Source: Pollenia angustigena (taxonomy: Eukaryota > Arthropoda > Insecta > Diptera > Polleniidae). Taken from it: a stretch of 64,000 nt of DNA. The position numbers were made by a program, and so were the translations under genes. Positions 32,271 to 43,684 of the stretch are shown piece after piece. A model generated the notes under the pieces. That model had not been told where the DNA came from. It did not search any database and saw nothing but the letters and a program-made list of their open reading frames with translations. The stretch is from NCBI GenBank assembly GCA_930367215.1, contig OV884059.1, positions 225,555,803 to 225,619,802 of the forward strand, in the 5' to 3' direction. How positions within the stretch are numbered: position 1 is the stretch's first letter; each line of letters starts with the position of its first letter.

Positions 32271-32415
32271 GTCTGGGATCACACTATGAAAGCTTTCTTT
32301 CAGAAAGTTTGAGTTTTTTGGTGGCAGGGGAAAATAACATATTTTTCTTCTCTCTTCTCTCTCACCCATAAACTCAGACTTTCTGAAAGAAAACTTTCAT
32401 GGTGTGAACCCAGAC
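32271..32415. mobile_element. 145-bp PIF/Harbinger-like MITE
   Basis: The ends are GTCTGGGATCACACTATGAA and, inverted, GTCTGGGTTCACACCATGAA; the arms run on through TTTCTTTCAGAAAGT. The duplication TTA lies at 32268-32270 and 32416-32418. Confidence 0.85.
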
Positions 32416-33126
32416 TTAATTTGCATTTATAAGTATTTTCTGCACAAAAAAAGTAAGTATTTGTTGAATTATAATAATTGTTTGGAACCGTTGTCTAAGT
32501 TGACTTTTTAAAAGAGCTATACAATCCCAGCATGTAATTCGTTTTTGGTTTTTTATTTTAAAATGTATGGTATCTCTTTTCGTTGCCACAAATTTTTCAA
32601 AATCGTAATTGAGGGAAAAAATCAGCTTAACATGAATATAATGGACCGAGCTGTTCAAATTTTAAAACCATTTGATATGAAAGATATTTTAAAAGTTTGT
32701 ACAGTTTCTATAGCAAAAGAGTAGGGATTTGTATAAGCATTCAACAAAAAAGTGTGGTAGATTTTCAAAAAAAGATTGCTTGAATACTCTTAAATTAAAT
32801 AATGCTAAAAAATGCTAAATATGTAGTTGAAAAATGCTAACTGCTAAATAAAAAAATTTGCAGCTAAATCAGACAAAAAAATGCTAAATCTAGCTGCAAA
32901 AATGCCAAAATGGCCACGCTGCTTATGACAACACAATCAGAAAATCAGATTTATGGTTGGTATAAGGAAACAGACAGTTAAGGGTAAGGCAAGAAGAGCC
33001 GGCTTATGAACTGTCTTTTTGTGGCATTTTAGTGACAATTTACCCCCTCGTAGGACGTCCCCTTGCTAAAGTGGCCAGTCATATGGCTGGCATTCGGACT
33101 GGTTGTGTCATAAAGGGGCTAGTATT

Positions 33127-34593
33127 CAGTGATGTTAGATGTTTTTTTCGAATTATCGTCAAAATTTGAAAAAAAATCGTCCTAATCGTCAATAGTTCTG
33201 AAAAAACCCGTAAACAAATCGTCATATAAAAAATCGTCTTTTTATCAACACGGATTAATTACTCTTTTAAAACATAATAAAATAATTAAGTATAATATTA
33301 AACAAAACCAAAAAATATAGAATTTTTAATACTTAAGACGATTTGGTGGGGCTTTGATATTGCTCTCCGGAGATTTTCGTCAAACACTTCCTGTCATCCC
33401 CAAATCTTCTGCTGCGTATGAACTTAACGGGTACCTGTAATCGCCGTCTTTGTGGAGGCATGTCCAGAAGTTGCATTTGACCACAAACATGAGAGTCGCG
33501 TTGCAGAACGACCCATCGGCTGCTAAATTCTAGGGACAACTGCTGGAGCTTGGAAACGTCCAAATTCCTGTTGATGTTTCAAATGGATTGATATCGTTCC
33601 CTGAAAATGTTTCTGAATTCACATCGCCCGTACACGATTGGATTCGTGTACGGGCAATACTAGCAGCGAAGAATGAGGACGTCGATAGCTTAAACTTAAT
33701 TATTCAAAGTTAAATCGCAGGACAACTGCATACGTACAAATCTGTTGACTGCGTGACCGACGAAAATGAACCGACCAGCTACCCGACGGAATTTTTGAAC
33801 TCGCTGGATGTACCAGGAACTCCACCGCATAATTAACAGCTGAAGGTGGTATCGATCATAATCATGTTGCGGCATCTCAATCCTCCAAAAATGTGCAACG
33901 GTACGCGGTTGTCCGTCAAAAAGCTAATGAACAATGTGATTCAGGCGACAATCATCAAGGGCAAAGTCAAAAGAGAGGAAGTCCTTATCCGACGAATTCC
34001 CATTATTCCAACTGACCTTCCATTCCAATTCAAGCGGATCTAGTTCCCCGTTCGATTGGCATTTGCAATGACAATCAATAAATCGCAAAGCCAATCACTA
34101 GAAGTCTGTGGGTTTAATCTCGAATTTCCCTGTTTTCCGCACGGTCAGCTGTACGTTGCATATTCGCGTGTGGGGAAACCGTCTTCGTTATTTGTTTTTG
34201 CGCCGGAAAACAAATCGAAAAACATTGTTCATCAAATCGCTCTCTACTGATTCCATTCAAATAAAACACATTGAAAATTTAAATATTTGTGTCGTATTAT
34301 TACTCTAAAGTTTGTCTGAAGGCTTAAAATTGGGAATAGGCGAAGTTCGTCGGGTCCGCTATTATAAATATATATTCGCCTCTACACACATATACAAACT
34401 AAGAAAAAACTTTACTTGCCAGATTGAAGTGTTATAAAATTGATGCCAGACTAAAGTTTAAAATAAATTGATTGACGGTTTAAATCGTCAAAACCTAAGT
34501 GACTCTACATTAAAAATCGTCAATCGTCATTTTGGTAAATTCATCGAAAAAAATCGTCAAAATGACGTAAAATCGTCATATCTAACATCCCTG
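33127..34593. mobile_element. hAT-like element carrying a Helitron fragment
   Basis: The ends are CAGTGATGTTAGATG and, inverted, CAGGGATGTTAGATATG. An exact 8-bp target duplication CTAGTATT lies at 33119-33126 and 34594-34601. Both ends are rich in AATCGTC motifs (about 33160-33245 and 34480-34575). The middle is a Helitron helicase remnant, so the original hAT was a few hundred bases long. Confidence 0.87.
33336..34362 (+). pseudogene. Helitron Pif1-like helicase, 3' fragment
   Basis: The C-terminal part of the Rep/helicase protein that moves Helitrons by rolling-circle replication. Visible motifs are LSGDFRQTLPVIP (helicase motif III) at about 33365-33403, FAMTINKSQSQSLE at about 34060-34100 and GQLYVAYSRVGKPSS at about 34144-34190 (motif VI). 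Stop codons (for example near 33710, 33835 and 34041) and frame changes make it non-functional. The 5' half, including the Rep domain, is absent. The end near 34362 (GGCGAAGTTCGTCGGGTCCG CTA) resembles a Helitron 3' terminus. Confidence 0.85.
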
Positions 34594-35970
34594 CTAGTAT
34601 TATAAACAGCTTGTAGACAGCCACATGAACTGCAAGGTAATGATTGTCTGTAGGTTAACATTTAAAGAAAAGTTCTTTGTTCCGAATAATAATTAAGAGA
34701 TCTACACAGAAAAAAAAATTAGTATTAAATTTAAGTTATTTCAACTAACTTTAAGTACGTACGGCATAAAACATAAAATTAAAAATTTTGCATTGCATTC
34801 TATATAAGTACTAGATGTCTGCGTCGAAAAAATTTTTGTTGTACATAAGAAGCTAATTTTTTTTCGAGAACATACTCTTTTTCTTTTTATACACACAAAC
34901 AATGAAAAGAACCGAGTTGGTTTTTTTTCAAATACTCTTAAGCAGAAGTCACAGTCAGATGTGTTCTTAAAAAAATTTAATTTTTGGTAAGTGCTCATGC
35001 CTTGCCACAACAAGAGTACTACTTGAATACAAATAGGTTTGTGCAGACCTCTAATGCGTACATACGCGTTTGTTTGTAAAAGTTTGTTGTAGAAACAACA
35101 ATACTATACAAAGAGGTACAAACGTAGAATCAACAACAACAACATTAAAAAAAGAAGAACGTGCATTATTTTCAAAGTTTAAAGTAAAATAAAAAGCAAA
35201 AATTCCCAAGTTCTATTTGTTAAGTCGATTTAGTTGAATACATAAAAGTATCAAAGTAGAATGATTACGAAAACCATATCGGACATGCTGCTGGTGTCTT
35301 TTAACAGTGAGTAATTCCGTTAACAAAGGGGGGAAACAACAAAGGTGAAACAAACCTGTGTAACGGGTAAGAAAATAATAATATTCATTCTTTCTCTCTC
35401 TCTCTCCCTCTCTCTCTCTCTCTCTCAAGTTTTCTGGGTAATGCCCAGCGGGAAAAATAAGGAATTGATTACATAAATAACTAAAAAAAATAATGTATTA
35501 TTTTCGAAAGAATAATAATGCATTCATGGGAATCGAGAAGGTAATTTTATTGACACAATAATTATGATTTGATTACCACGTATATTCTCACATTTGCAGA
35601 ACAAGGAATGTATTGTTTCTGTTCGTAAAAATTTATCGTGCTTTTTCTTCTCTTCGTGACAATTATATTTTTTTTTTAGAATTATTTAAGTCATTCCCAG
35701 TATACATTAAAATAATTTATTACAATCCTAGGACATGGTCTGTGTTCTTAACACTTAATGAATTCCGGAATCAAATATTATACAAGATATGTATTACTTT
35801 CTCGATTCCTATTAATTCCATTTTCCCGCTGGGTGTTAAGTTTAAAAAAAAAAAATTCACTCTCAGATTATTACAAGTACGAATTCGGGATTAATCCAAC
35901 TGAGAAATTCTTTATTTGTTATCTCACTTTTACTTATGTTAGTATGTACTTGAATAATCCGACCTTGAAT

Positions 35971-37958
35971 TAGTGCTGGGATACTATCGATATTTTCTAC
36001 TATCGATATTTATCGATAGTTCAGATTTCACTATCGATATATCGATATTACTATCGACTGAATGTTTGTACTTGTGCAGGAAAACTTTAATTATTTTTTT
36101 ATAAGGCTACAGTCCGTTGTTTTCATCACTTTATTGACTGTATGAGACGTAAGTATGTATATTCGCCAGAGAAAGTCAATGGGTATTAAAAAAATTAAAG
36201 TACTCTAGCACATATCGACAATTTTCAATACGTGCGCGTACTCGTATCTGTTTATTCTCATACTTGTGTATATCCATGCGCATTTGATTTCATTCATGTA
36301 TGTTATCATACTTATTGTGTTGCACATATCCAGATAGACCCATAGTTATAGCATTGACTTCAAGCATTTTTTTTTTTTTTTTTTTTTTTTGTTAAATTTG
36401 TTCATAAATGTTTCCAGAATTTTTTTTCGAAATTGCTGAATCACAAATTAATACGTTTTTTCAAAATCGTTTGAGTACAATCCAACAAAATTTTATTGAA
36501 AATCGATTGTTGACTTTAAAAAAATTTCTGTAATATAAATAACTAAATGACTGCAAATTAAAATACGTCGTGTTATTTTAATCGTTCTTAATAAAAACAG
36601 AAAAAGTTACCGTAATCCAAAAAAAAAAATCGAATATTCATATTCGCAGTTAAGAAATGAGATATCACAGGTAAATACATTCATACATATTATGAGTTGT
36701 TGCATTTTTAAGACGTTAAAAAATGGTTTAAAATTTAATTGCTGAAGTCACTCAGCCAACGAAAATTTTAGCCTTAAAGAAGACTTCGACATCATGCTAT
36801 GGTGGAAAAACAACTCCACAAGGTATCCACGGTTGTCTTAATAAGAATCAAGAATTTTATGAAATTTCCTGCCTGCAGCGCAGCATTAGATTAAGATTTC
36901 CCTTTAGCTGGAAACATAAAAAAAGAAACAGAAAAGATCGCAAAGTAGTTGATAGCCTCCTTTTTTAATTATTTTTATTAAAAACCTCTTTCGTAAAATA
37001 GATTATAATTTGTTATAGCTTTAGAAGCATTATTTTAATTTGATAGCAAATATTTATGTTTTAATATAACTTTAACATAAATTAATAAAAATCTAATTTA
37101 ATCAGTGCTATATTGGATTTGGTAGTTTTGGAAGATACTTAAAATATAATTACATACATACATATGTATTCTGCATCAAACATTTTTGGGTCGTGGCAAC
37201 ACTGCTTCCTTTAAAATAACCATACAAATTGTTGAAGTTTTTGTCGATACTCATCGATACATGCCTATACTCATACCAATTCAAAGGATTATCCACAAGC
37301 AGGCCTGTTTGTTCATACTCATACCGATCGATATACAAACTTATTCATGTTCATACTTATTGGTAGTCATACCTGCCTGTACTCGTGCTCGGTGGCGTAT
37401 GAATAGGTTATAAGTATTAAAAATATAACTTTTATTATTTTAGATGGCAGTTTCTGAAGGAACCGAAGTAACAGGGACTATAAGATATTCCATTGTAAAA
37501 TTGTCTAAATTCTAAACCCAAAAAGGTAATCAATCTAGCGGACTTATCCTCTAATGGTCGTTAATTGTTTTATCCTATGCTCGCAATTGCATTTGCTTTT
37601 ACATTTTTTTTTACAACATTACAAAAATATTTGACATTTCAGTGCATATGTAAACATATACAAATTTCGACAAAAAGGCCTTTAACTAGCAGTAAAAATC
37701 ACAGCTAAGCAATCCATACCACCTGTCATTTGTTTGTATTCATTGCTGTAATTCAGCGCGAATTAATAATAGCAAGTAAAAATTTGCGGCAAAAAAACTG
37801 TGTATGTATAGCTGCTGTTAGATGTCTTCATATTTGTATTTTAAATAATAAAAATATCGATATTTATATTTTTCCTATCGATATTTTCGATATTTTAAGA
37901 CTATCGATATTTTCGATATTTTAAGACTATCGATGTTATCGATAGTTACCCAGAACTA
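35971..37958. mobile_element. hAT-like element with TATCGATA subterminal arrays
   Basis: The ends are TAGTGCTGGGATACTATCGA and, inverted, TAGTTCTGGGTAACTATCGA. The 8-bp flanks CCTTGAAT and ATTTGAAT agree at 6 of 8 positions. The homologous 12.7-kb element supports this as the insertion point. Both ends carry dense TATCGATA/CGATATTTTCGATA motifs (35985-36056 and 37855-37945). No transposase was found. A poly(T) run lies at about 36368-36391. Confidence 0.72.
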
Positions 37959-38054
37959 ATTTGAATCATGCATCCTGCACTTGACTTAACCTGGCGTTTA
38001 CATTTGCCAGTACTGGCAAGACAGTAGCAATACATGCAAACATTTTCACTAATA

Positions 38055-38985
38055 AAGTGTGGTTAAATTGTAAGGGCCGATGTTAAATGTGAACCACACC
38101 TAAACGCCAAGTTTTTTTCCGAATTTTATTTGACATTTCTCTATTTCAGACTTACTCAATTTGAACCATGGAGAGATACACAATCCAACAACGTGTTAAA
38201 GTTATCCAGACTTATTATGAATATGGGCGTTCAAATCAAAATGCATATCGTGCACTTCGTGATTCAGTGATAAGGCACATTTTCACCTCAGTGGATTCGT
38301 CAATAAGCAAAATTGCCGCATTTGGGCGAATGAGAATCCAAGATTGATTGTCGAAAAACCAATGCACCCACAAAGAGTGACTGTTTGGTGCGGTTTATGG
38401 GCTGGCGGCATCATCGGGCCGTATTTTTTCCAAAATGAGGCCGGTCAGGCAGTTACTGTGAATGGTGTTCGCTATCGTGAGATGATAACGAACTTTTTAT
38501 GGCCCGAATTGGAAGATATGGATGTGGACGATATGTGGTTTCAGCAGGACGGTGCCACTTGCCACACAGCTAACGAAACAATGGCTCTTTTGCGCAACAA
38601 ATTCAATGGCCGTGTTATCTCACGTAATGGCGATGTCAATTTTCCGCCAAGATCATGTGATTTGACACCGTTGGACTTTTTTCTTTGGGGTTATTTGAAA
38701 GAAAAGGTGTACGTCGATAAGCCAGCAACAATTCAAGAGCTAAAGGATGAGATAATTCGGCACATTAACGGCATAGAACCTCCATTATGCCTCAGGGTCA
38801 TCGAAAATTTGGACCATCGGATGGAGGTGTGCCGCCGTGGTCGCGGCGCCCATTTGGCCGATATTTTGTTCCATAAATAATTGAGTAATACCAGTATATC
38901 ATAATAAAATAAAATTACAATAATTTCCTAAATAGTTTGTGTTTTATTCAAAATCAACATCGGCCCTTGAAATTTAACCACCCTT
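38055..38985 (+). mobile_element. DD41D mariner (rosa-like), internally deleted
   Basis: Inverted repeats of about 31 bp: AAGTGTGGTTAAATTGTAAG on the left and AAGGGTGGTTAAATTTCAAG inverted on the right, both followed by GGCCGATGTT. TA duplications lie at 38053-38054 and 38986-38987. The 931-bp copy contains most of the catalytic domain. Confidence 0.9.
38168..38877 (+). pseudogene. DD41D mariner transposase, deleted and frameshifted
   Basis: It starts MERYTIQQRVKVIQTYYEYG (helix-turn-helix region), then a deletion after YRALRD shifts the frame. It resumes as SDKAHFHLSGFVNKQN, where the first catalytic Asp is preserved. The intact stretch from about 38332 to the TAA at 38878 contains VTVWCGLWAGGIIG, the second Asp in WFQQDGATCHTA and the third in DLTPLDFFLWGY. 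There are 41 residues between the last two Asp, which places it in the DD41D group. It has lost the DNA-binding domain and the linker, so it is inactive. Confidence 0.88.
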
Positions 38986-39472
38986 TACATGCACACTTTT
39001 CCAACTGTCTAGCAAATTTTGCAGACAGTAAAATTGGACAGTGATTTGACATTTGCTAACTGTAATCTAAAGTGTTTTTAGCAAAAGGGGGAAAAAATCA
39101 AAATGTAAAAAAAATTAAACATATTTGGCTTAGATTTTTTATATTTTAGTTAAGTTTTATATTTGTTCACACAATATAGTTATTTTAAGCTTTTTTTAAA
39201 TTTGCTTAGTTTATACAAAATACGTTTAGTTGGACTTGCGCTGCAACATTCACGTTTGACATATTTCAAAAAGTGAACTGTCTTAACTACTGTCTGGACG
39301 CCTACGTCACGAAGACAGTGAGTAGTGTTTTTGGCAACTAATATGTATTTTCTTACTGTCTTGCCAGTACTGTCAAATGTAAACGCTGTGTAAGGAAATA
39401 CGTTCTTACCGTACTACTGACACCGCTTCGGCTTGATTTATGTACGGATGCCTTGATTTTCTTTTCAGTGTA

Positions 39473-40126
39473 TATCTATATGGGTTTTTTTTTTGTCGTT
39501 TAAAGGTGGTGGTTAACATAGGACCTATTGTCAATTCTGGACCTACCAGTTCAAAATCTTATGATGTGACATAAAAACTTTTATAGAATCTCTCGTTGCC
39601 AAATTTTATATCCATAACAACATTTAGAGGGAAGTTATTGAATTGAAAGCTTTTTTTGGAAGAGGTAATGTATGGAGCGATTCATATAAAAGTTTTATAA
39701 GCTGGTTTACGTTGCAACAGAACATTTTTGGATACAAATTTAACCTAAATACCAACATAATAGGATGTTTTCCGGCAAGATGTTTTTATGAAGCTATGTC
39801 AACATGCATCGTGTTTGTAACAATTAGATCATATGTACCAAATTTTAATAAAACTATCTAGTTTTGGCCACTTCTTTGAGCATTGCTGACCGTATGTTAG
39901 TAAGAACACAAACAATGTTGGTCTACAAGAAGTAAATTGTTGCTAGTTTAGCATAAGCTATTGACACAGAAAACCCAGCTGCGAACTTTGCATTCCACAT
40001 CACATCTCTTCAATGAACTTTGTCACACTTTGTGTTCAATGAATTCTAACTTACAAAGTATTTATTTTCTTAAATATGCTGATAGTTTTATTCGTTATGT
40101 ACATACCTAAATATGCAGACATGCTA
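39473..40126. other. no gene seen
   Basis: AT-rich. The phrase AACATAGGACCTATTGTCAA resembles the dispersed family seen at 2.2 and 30.4 kb. Confidence 0.4.
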
Positions 40127-40275
40127 ACAATGTGTGGGAAGTAGTGTGCAAGACGCCTGCTACTTTCCCACGAAGTAAGCGACAATGTGTATAGTATGCA
40201 TACAATGTGTGCGAAGTAGTGTGCAAGACGCCTTCAACTTGGCCACGAAGTAAGCGAGATTGTGCATAGACTGTC
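40127..40275. repeat. two-copy tandem repeat, 75-bp unit
   Basis: ACAATGTGTGGGAAGTAGTG at 40127 recurs at 40202 (75 bases on), each followed by CAAGACGCC and CACGAAGTAAGCGA. Partial CACGAAGTA and AGTAAGC phrases continue to ~40370. Confidence 0.8.
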
Positions 40276-40494
40276 TACTGCCTGCTTACAATGTATGCCA
40301 CGAAGTACTGAGTTTATTTTATTGAATGAACACTTCACTTTCCCGCTTACTTTGTGCGCAAGTGGTAAGCGTTCACGCCATAAATGTGGCAATGCCTTCG
40401 AAAAAGTGCACTAGGTGAGATGGTGTGCATTACGATCTTTCTCGTGTCTATCACATCATCGCTTCTGTAATTAAAAAATCTGGAAATAATCGAG

Positions 40495-40745
40495 AGTTAT
40501 CAAATCACATGACCTTGGAGTCCAGTTAACTGATCCATTTCTCTAAATCGATGGTTGCGGCCACATTCTGGGAAGTCGCACCTGGTGAGGCCACATATCG
40601 CATTTTGTGCATGTTGCTGGATTGAATAGAGTCTGTTTGATCTGTGCTGGATTAGACTTACTCCATATGTGGCAAATTTGTTTATTAGCAAACCCGTTAA
40701 GGGTAAAAAGATACAAGAGCACAATTTGGTGATAAAACACTAGAT
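40495..40745. other. GC-richer block, origin unknown
   Basis: Composition is nearer to coding DNA than its neighbours. Two minus-strand frames of 65-74 codons run through it (one reads ...CDFPECGRNHRFREMDQL). No family was recognised. It may be a transposon gene fragment. Confidence 0.35.
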
Positions 40746-41372
40746 TGATGTGTTTCGAATTAAATATAAAAAAATTTTTATGGGCTCTTCAAGCGTGGAG
40801 CTATTAATTCATATATTATGTAGTTTTCTACAGTTAAACTTATCTTGTGTTTAAATATTTATATAAAAAACATTATAATACTTATTATTATTCGCCAGCT
40901 CATACATAGTCAACTAAGTCCTATCGCAAAAAATCAAAAATTTTTAGTTGCTTTAGCAAAAATGTTCATTCATACCTTCTTTATATGTCATATATCTCAA
41001 ACTGAACCGAAGTTATAATAGCAAAATATATTTTATTAATTCTGTATATTGCATTTTGCCAAGTTTGATTTTTTTGAGATATTACTATGTTGCAATAAAG
41101 GAGCGATATATACTTGAGCAACCAACATTCAACTGTCCATACGAAAAGCAAGGGATGTCTAAATATGTATGTATATTACGGCTACTGGACCACATGTTAT
41201 CTGTTTTCCAAATTTATAAAAAAAAATACCAATTTTATATTTATTTTATTCTGAACCATATGCTACCTACCTCTACACCAAATTTTTCGAAAAGCGAAAA
41301 AGTACCAAAGTTAAAAGAGTGCCATCTGTTCCTCATTTAAGACCCCCAAAAATTACACTGTAGATTTATATA
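40746..41372. other. no gene; dispersed repeat near 41250-41340
   Basis: At 41260-41340 ACCAAATTTTTCGAAAAGCG AAAAAGTACCAAAG resembles units at 42660-42710 and 42790-42830 on the other side of the TA element. The TA element therefore appears to have landed in an older tandem array. Confidence 0.45.
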
Positions 41373-42647
41373 CACAGAAAAAATTTCCACCAATATTTTT
41401 TTCCTTTAATTCAATAATGCTGTTTCAAACTATTTTTTTAATTGTTCCAATTAATTTCCCTTAATCTATATATATATATATATATATATAAAATTGTGTT
41501 AGTAATTGATGTTCTCTAAAATGCAAGGAAATGCACGTCAATACTAAGGTTTTTATGTATCAACGGTCTTCAAATGTGTATTGGTTCATGAGTTATAGCA
41601 TAGTGAACACTGCATTCATACTTAAACCTGTATTTATATTCCCATACAAATATCAACAAAATGCCCTACATTTTGAACTCCTCCGAAACGGCTTGACCGA
41701 TTTTTATGAAATTTTGTATGTGTATTTGTTAGGTATGAGAATAGGTCGTAGAGTATATTTTATATCGCTAGAGGGCGTAAAATATTGCAGTTGGGGTAAA
41801 ATTTGGCATGCAGACAATGTCACATCTGAAAGAGAATAGGGAATAGGATGTGAAATATGGTAAGAGGGCTAAAAGGTCCCCCTCCCTATATCTTCGTAAC
41901 TAAACAACCGTTTTTTTTTGAAATTTCGCAGGCAAATAGTGTAACAGTTGGAAAGAACTATAGCCTATAGTTTTTATTATTTAGGGAGTGAAATAGAGCA
42001 AGAGGGGTAAAAGCTATCCCTCCCTCTATCTTCTTAACTAATCAACCGGTTTTCTTAAAATTTGGCATACATTCACTGTAACATCGGAAAGAGGACAGAC
42101 CATTAAATAGGGCAAGAGGGGTAAAAGCTCCGCCCCCTTATATATTCTTAGCTAATCAATTAATTTTCTTGAAATTGGGCAGGCAATTAGTGTACCATCT
42201 GGAAAGAACTATAGCCTATACTTTGTTCTTAAAATTTGGCTAGCAGGCACTGTTACATCTGAAATAAATAAGTTATGTGGCAAAACAACGTTTGCTGGGC
42301 CAGCTAGTTGAAAATTAAAATTATAATGTTTGTGTGTATATTTGCAAATATGAAAACATACACACAAACTTTAAAATATTTAAAATTTTCAAACAATTTT
42401 TTAACTGCTTCAATTATCTGTGTTGATTGAAAAAAATATTTTAATTTGTGTTTACGTTTTATTTCGCCTCTTTGGTGGTGGTCACATTTCAATTAAACCT
42501 ATTGATAGAAACTGAACAGCAAGAAAAGCTCAAATTTTTGTTAATTGATATGATCAAGATTTGGCGGAAAGTCAGTACAGAATTTAATTAATAGTAAAAA
42601 TTTCTAACAAAAACGTTAATTGAAGTTGGTTTTTAATTTTTTCTGTG
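41373..42647. mobile_element. TA-flanked element containing a Helitron
   Basis: The ends are CACAGAAAAAATTTCCACC and, inverted, CACAGAAAAAATTAAAAACC. TA duplications lie at 41371-41372 and 42648-42649. Without the Helitron it is about 430 bp and non-coding. A similar right end (GGTGAGAATTTTTTCTGCG TA) appears alone near 57997. Confidence 0.72.
41465..42307 (+). mobile_element. non-autonomous Helitron, 843 bp
   Basis: Begins TCTATATATATATATATA and ends CAGCTAG, inserted between host A (41464) and T (42308). TC...CTAG ends at an A/T site are the Helitron hallmark. The phrase CGGCTTGACCGATTTTTATG is common in insect Helitron-like repeats. Three or four ~120-base units around AGAGGGGTAAAAGCT, CCCTCC and TGGAAAGAACTATAGCCTAT make up the second half. 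It has no Rep/helicase gene. Confidence 0.78.
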
Positions 42648-42649
42648 TA

Positions 42650-43680
42650 GGCTATAATCTGTATGTTTACCAAATTTACCGAAAAGAGAAAAAGTACCAA
42701 TTATATCCCGTTTTTACCCCTTAAAAAGTACCAAATTTTTGTCTCAAAAAGTACCTAATATGTATTTTTATCTAAACCATATACAATCTGTATACCAAAT
42801 ATGTCAAAAAGAGCAAAAGTACCAACGTACGAACTTTTCCCCGGTTTTTACTTCTTCAAAGGTAACATGTAGTTTTATCTGGTCCATATGCTATTAGTCT
42901 ACCAAATTTCATCCAAATTTATTTCGCGTGATTAAGCCACAAACTAACAGACATCTAGATATACAAACTTTTATATTTATAATGTTAATACGATAATTTG
43001 CCATTAATCGGGCCAGCTGGATGAAGAAAATTATATATTCTTTAAACTTATGCATCACTGCCATCTTGCAAGGACAATTCAAAATTCGATGCCTTGCTAG
43101 AATTTAGTTCGCTTATTTTAAAAATAAATAAAAAAAAAACTGGTACCTCAGCCCTCGATAAGCTCCACTCAATTATCTTAGTCTAATAAAGCAATTGGAT
43201 AACTACAAAATTATTAATGAAGCAGTTGAACGCGCCACTTTAAAAACTTTTTAAAGTCATCAGTGGTACTTTACCCCAAAATTGGTTACCATAGCATTTT
43301 TTGATAAACATATCGACAGGGAAACTTTGAGTTGAATGCAAAAAAATTAACATACGCCAAGTAGCGAGAACGAAGTAGTAAATTTCAACAGAAGGCAACC
43401 TTAAACATAAATAAAATAAATTTTTTTTTAAGCTTGCAATATTTCAATTAATTTCTTAAAAACAGATCCAGAAAATTGGGAAGCCAACAAGTCATTTCAA
43501 GATGCAGAGAACAAAGTTAAACGATTACAGCTGGTTAATGATGTGGAAGAACGGGTTTGGCTAACACTGACTTCAATGTCACAACTTCTGAAACTGATTT
43601 TCAGAATATATTGCTGGTCATATACTACGTCGAAAGATCCCCAATAAATGATTTAAAACAAAGCAAAAGAAAACGTTTGA
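42650..43680. other. old tandem array then AT-rich DNA
   Basis: 42660-42960 holds diverged units around TACCAAATTTATCGAAAAGAG. The end ACAAACTTTTATATTTATAA is a common closing phrase of insect repeats. The remainder to 43680 shows no gene. Confidence 0.45.
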
Positions 43681-43684
43681 TTTT

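Larger units (their letters stand above)
30685..32921. mobile_element. hAT-like element, 2.2 kb, non-autonomous
   Basis: The ends are CAGTGTGGCCATATCC and, inverted, CAGCGTGGCCATTTTGGC. An exact 8-bp target duplication CTTATGAC lies at 30677-30684 and 32922-32929. Subterminal AATGCTAAAAAATGC repeats are present on both sides. No transposase was found. It contains two PIF-like MITEs and two SINE tails. Confidence 0.87.
37990..39390. mobile_element. PIF-like element (about 470 bp) split by a mariner
   Basis: The ends are CCTGGCGTTTACATTTG and, inverted, CACAGCGTTTACATTTG; the arms continue through CAGTACTGGCAAGACAGTA. The 3-bp duplication TAA lies at 37987-37989 and 39391-39393. The mariner at 38055-38985 is inserted 65 bases in. 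Confidence 0.75.
34705..39470. mobile_element. TA-flanked element (family A copy) with nested hAT and PIF-like elements
   Basis: The ends are CACAGAAAAAAAAATT and, inverted, CACTGAAAAGAAAATC, with TA duplications at 34703-34704 and 39471-39472. It shares internal landmarks with 12715-13873 (AACCATATCGGACATG, AACGGGTAAGAAAAT, AAGTACGAATTCGGGATT, and the closing TGATTT.TGTACGGAT block). Removing the inserts at 35971-37958 and 37990-39390 joins sequences that align continuously with the 12.7-kb copy. A (CT)n tract is at about 35392-35427. Confidence 0.78.

Noticed and set aside
37186..37413. 75-codon frame and its reverse, inside the TATCGATA hAT
   Set aside because: Both strands are open only because of repeated CATACTCATACC phrases; no protein family.
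41056..41839. two ~100-codon plus-strand frames
   Set aside because: They cross element borders (tandem array, TA element, Helitron) and show no motif.
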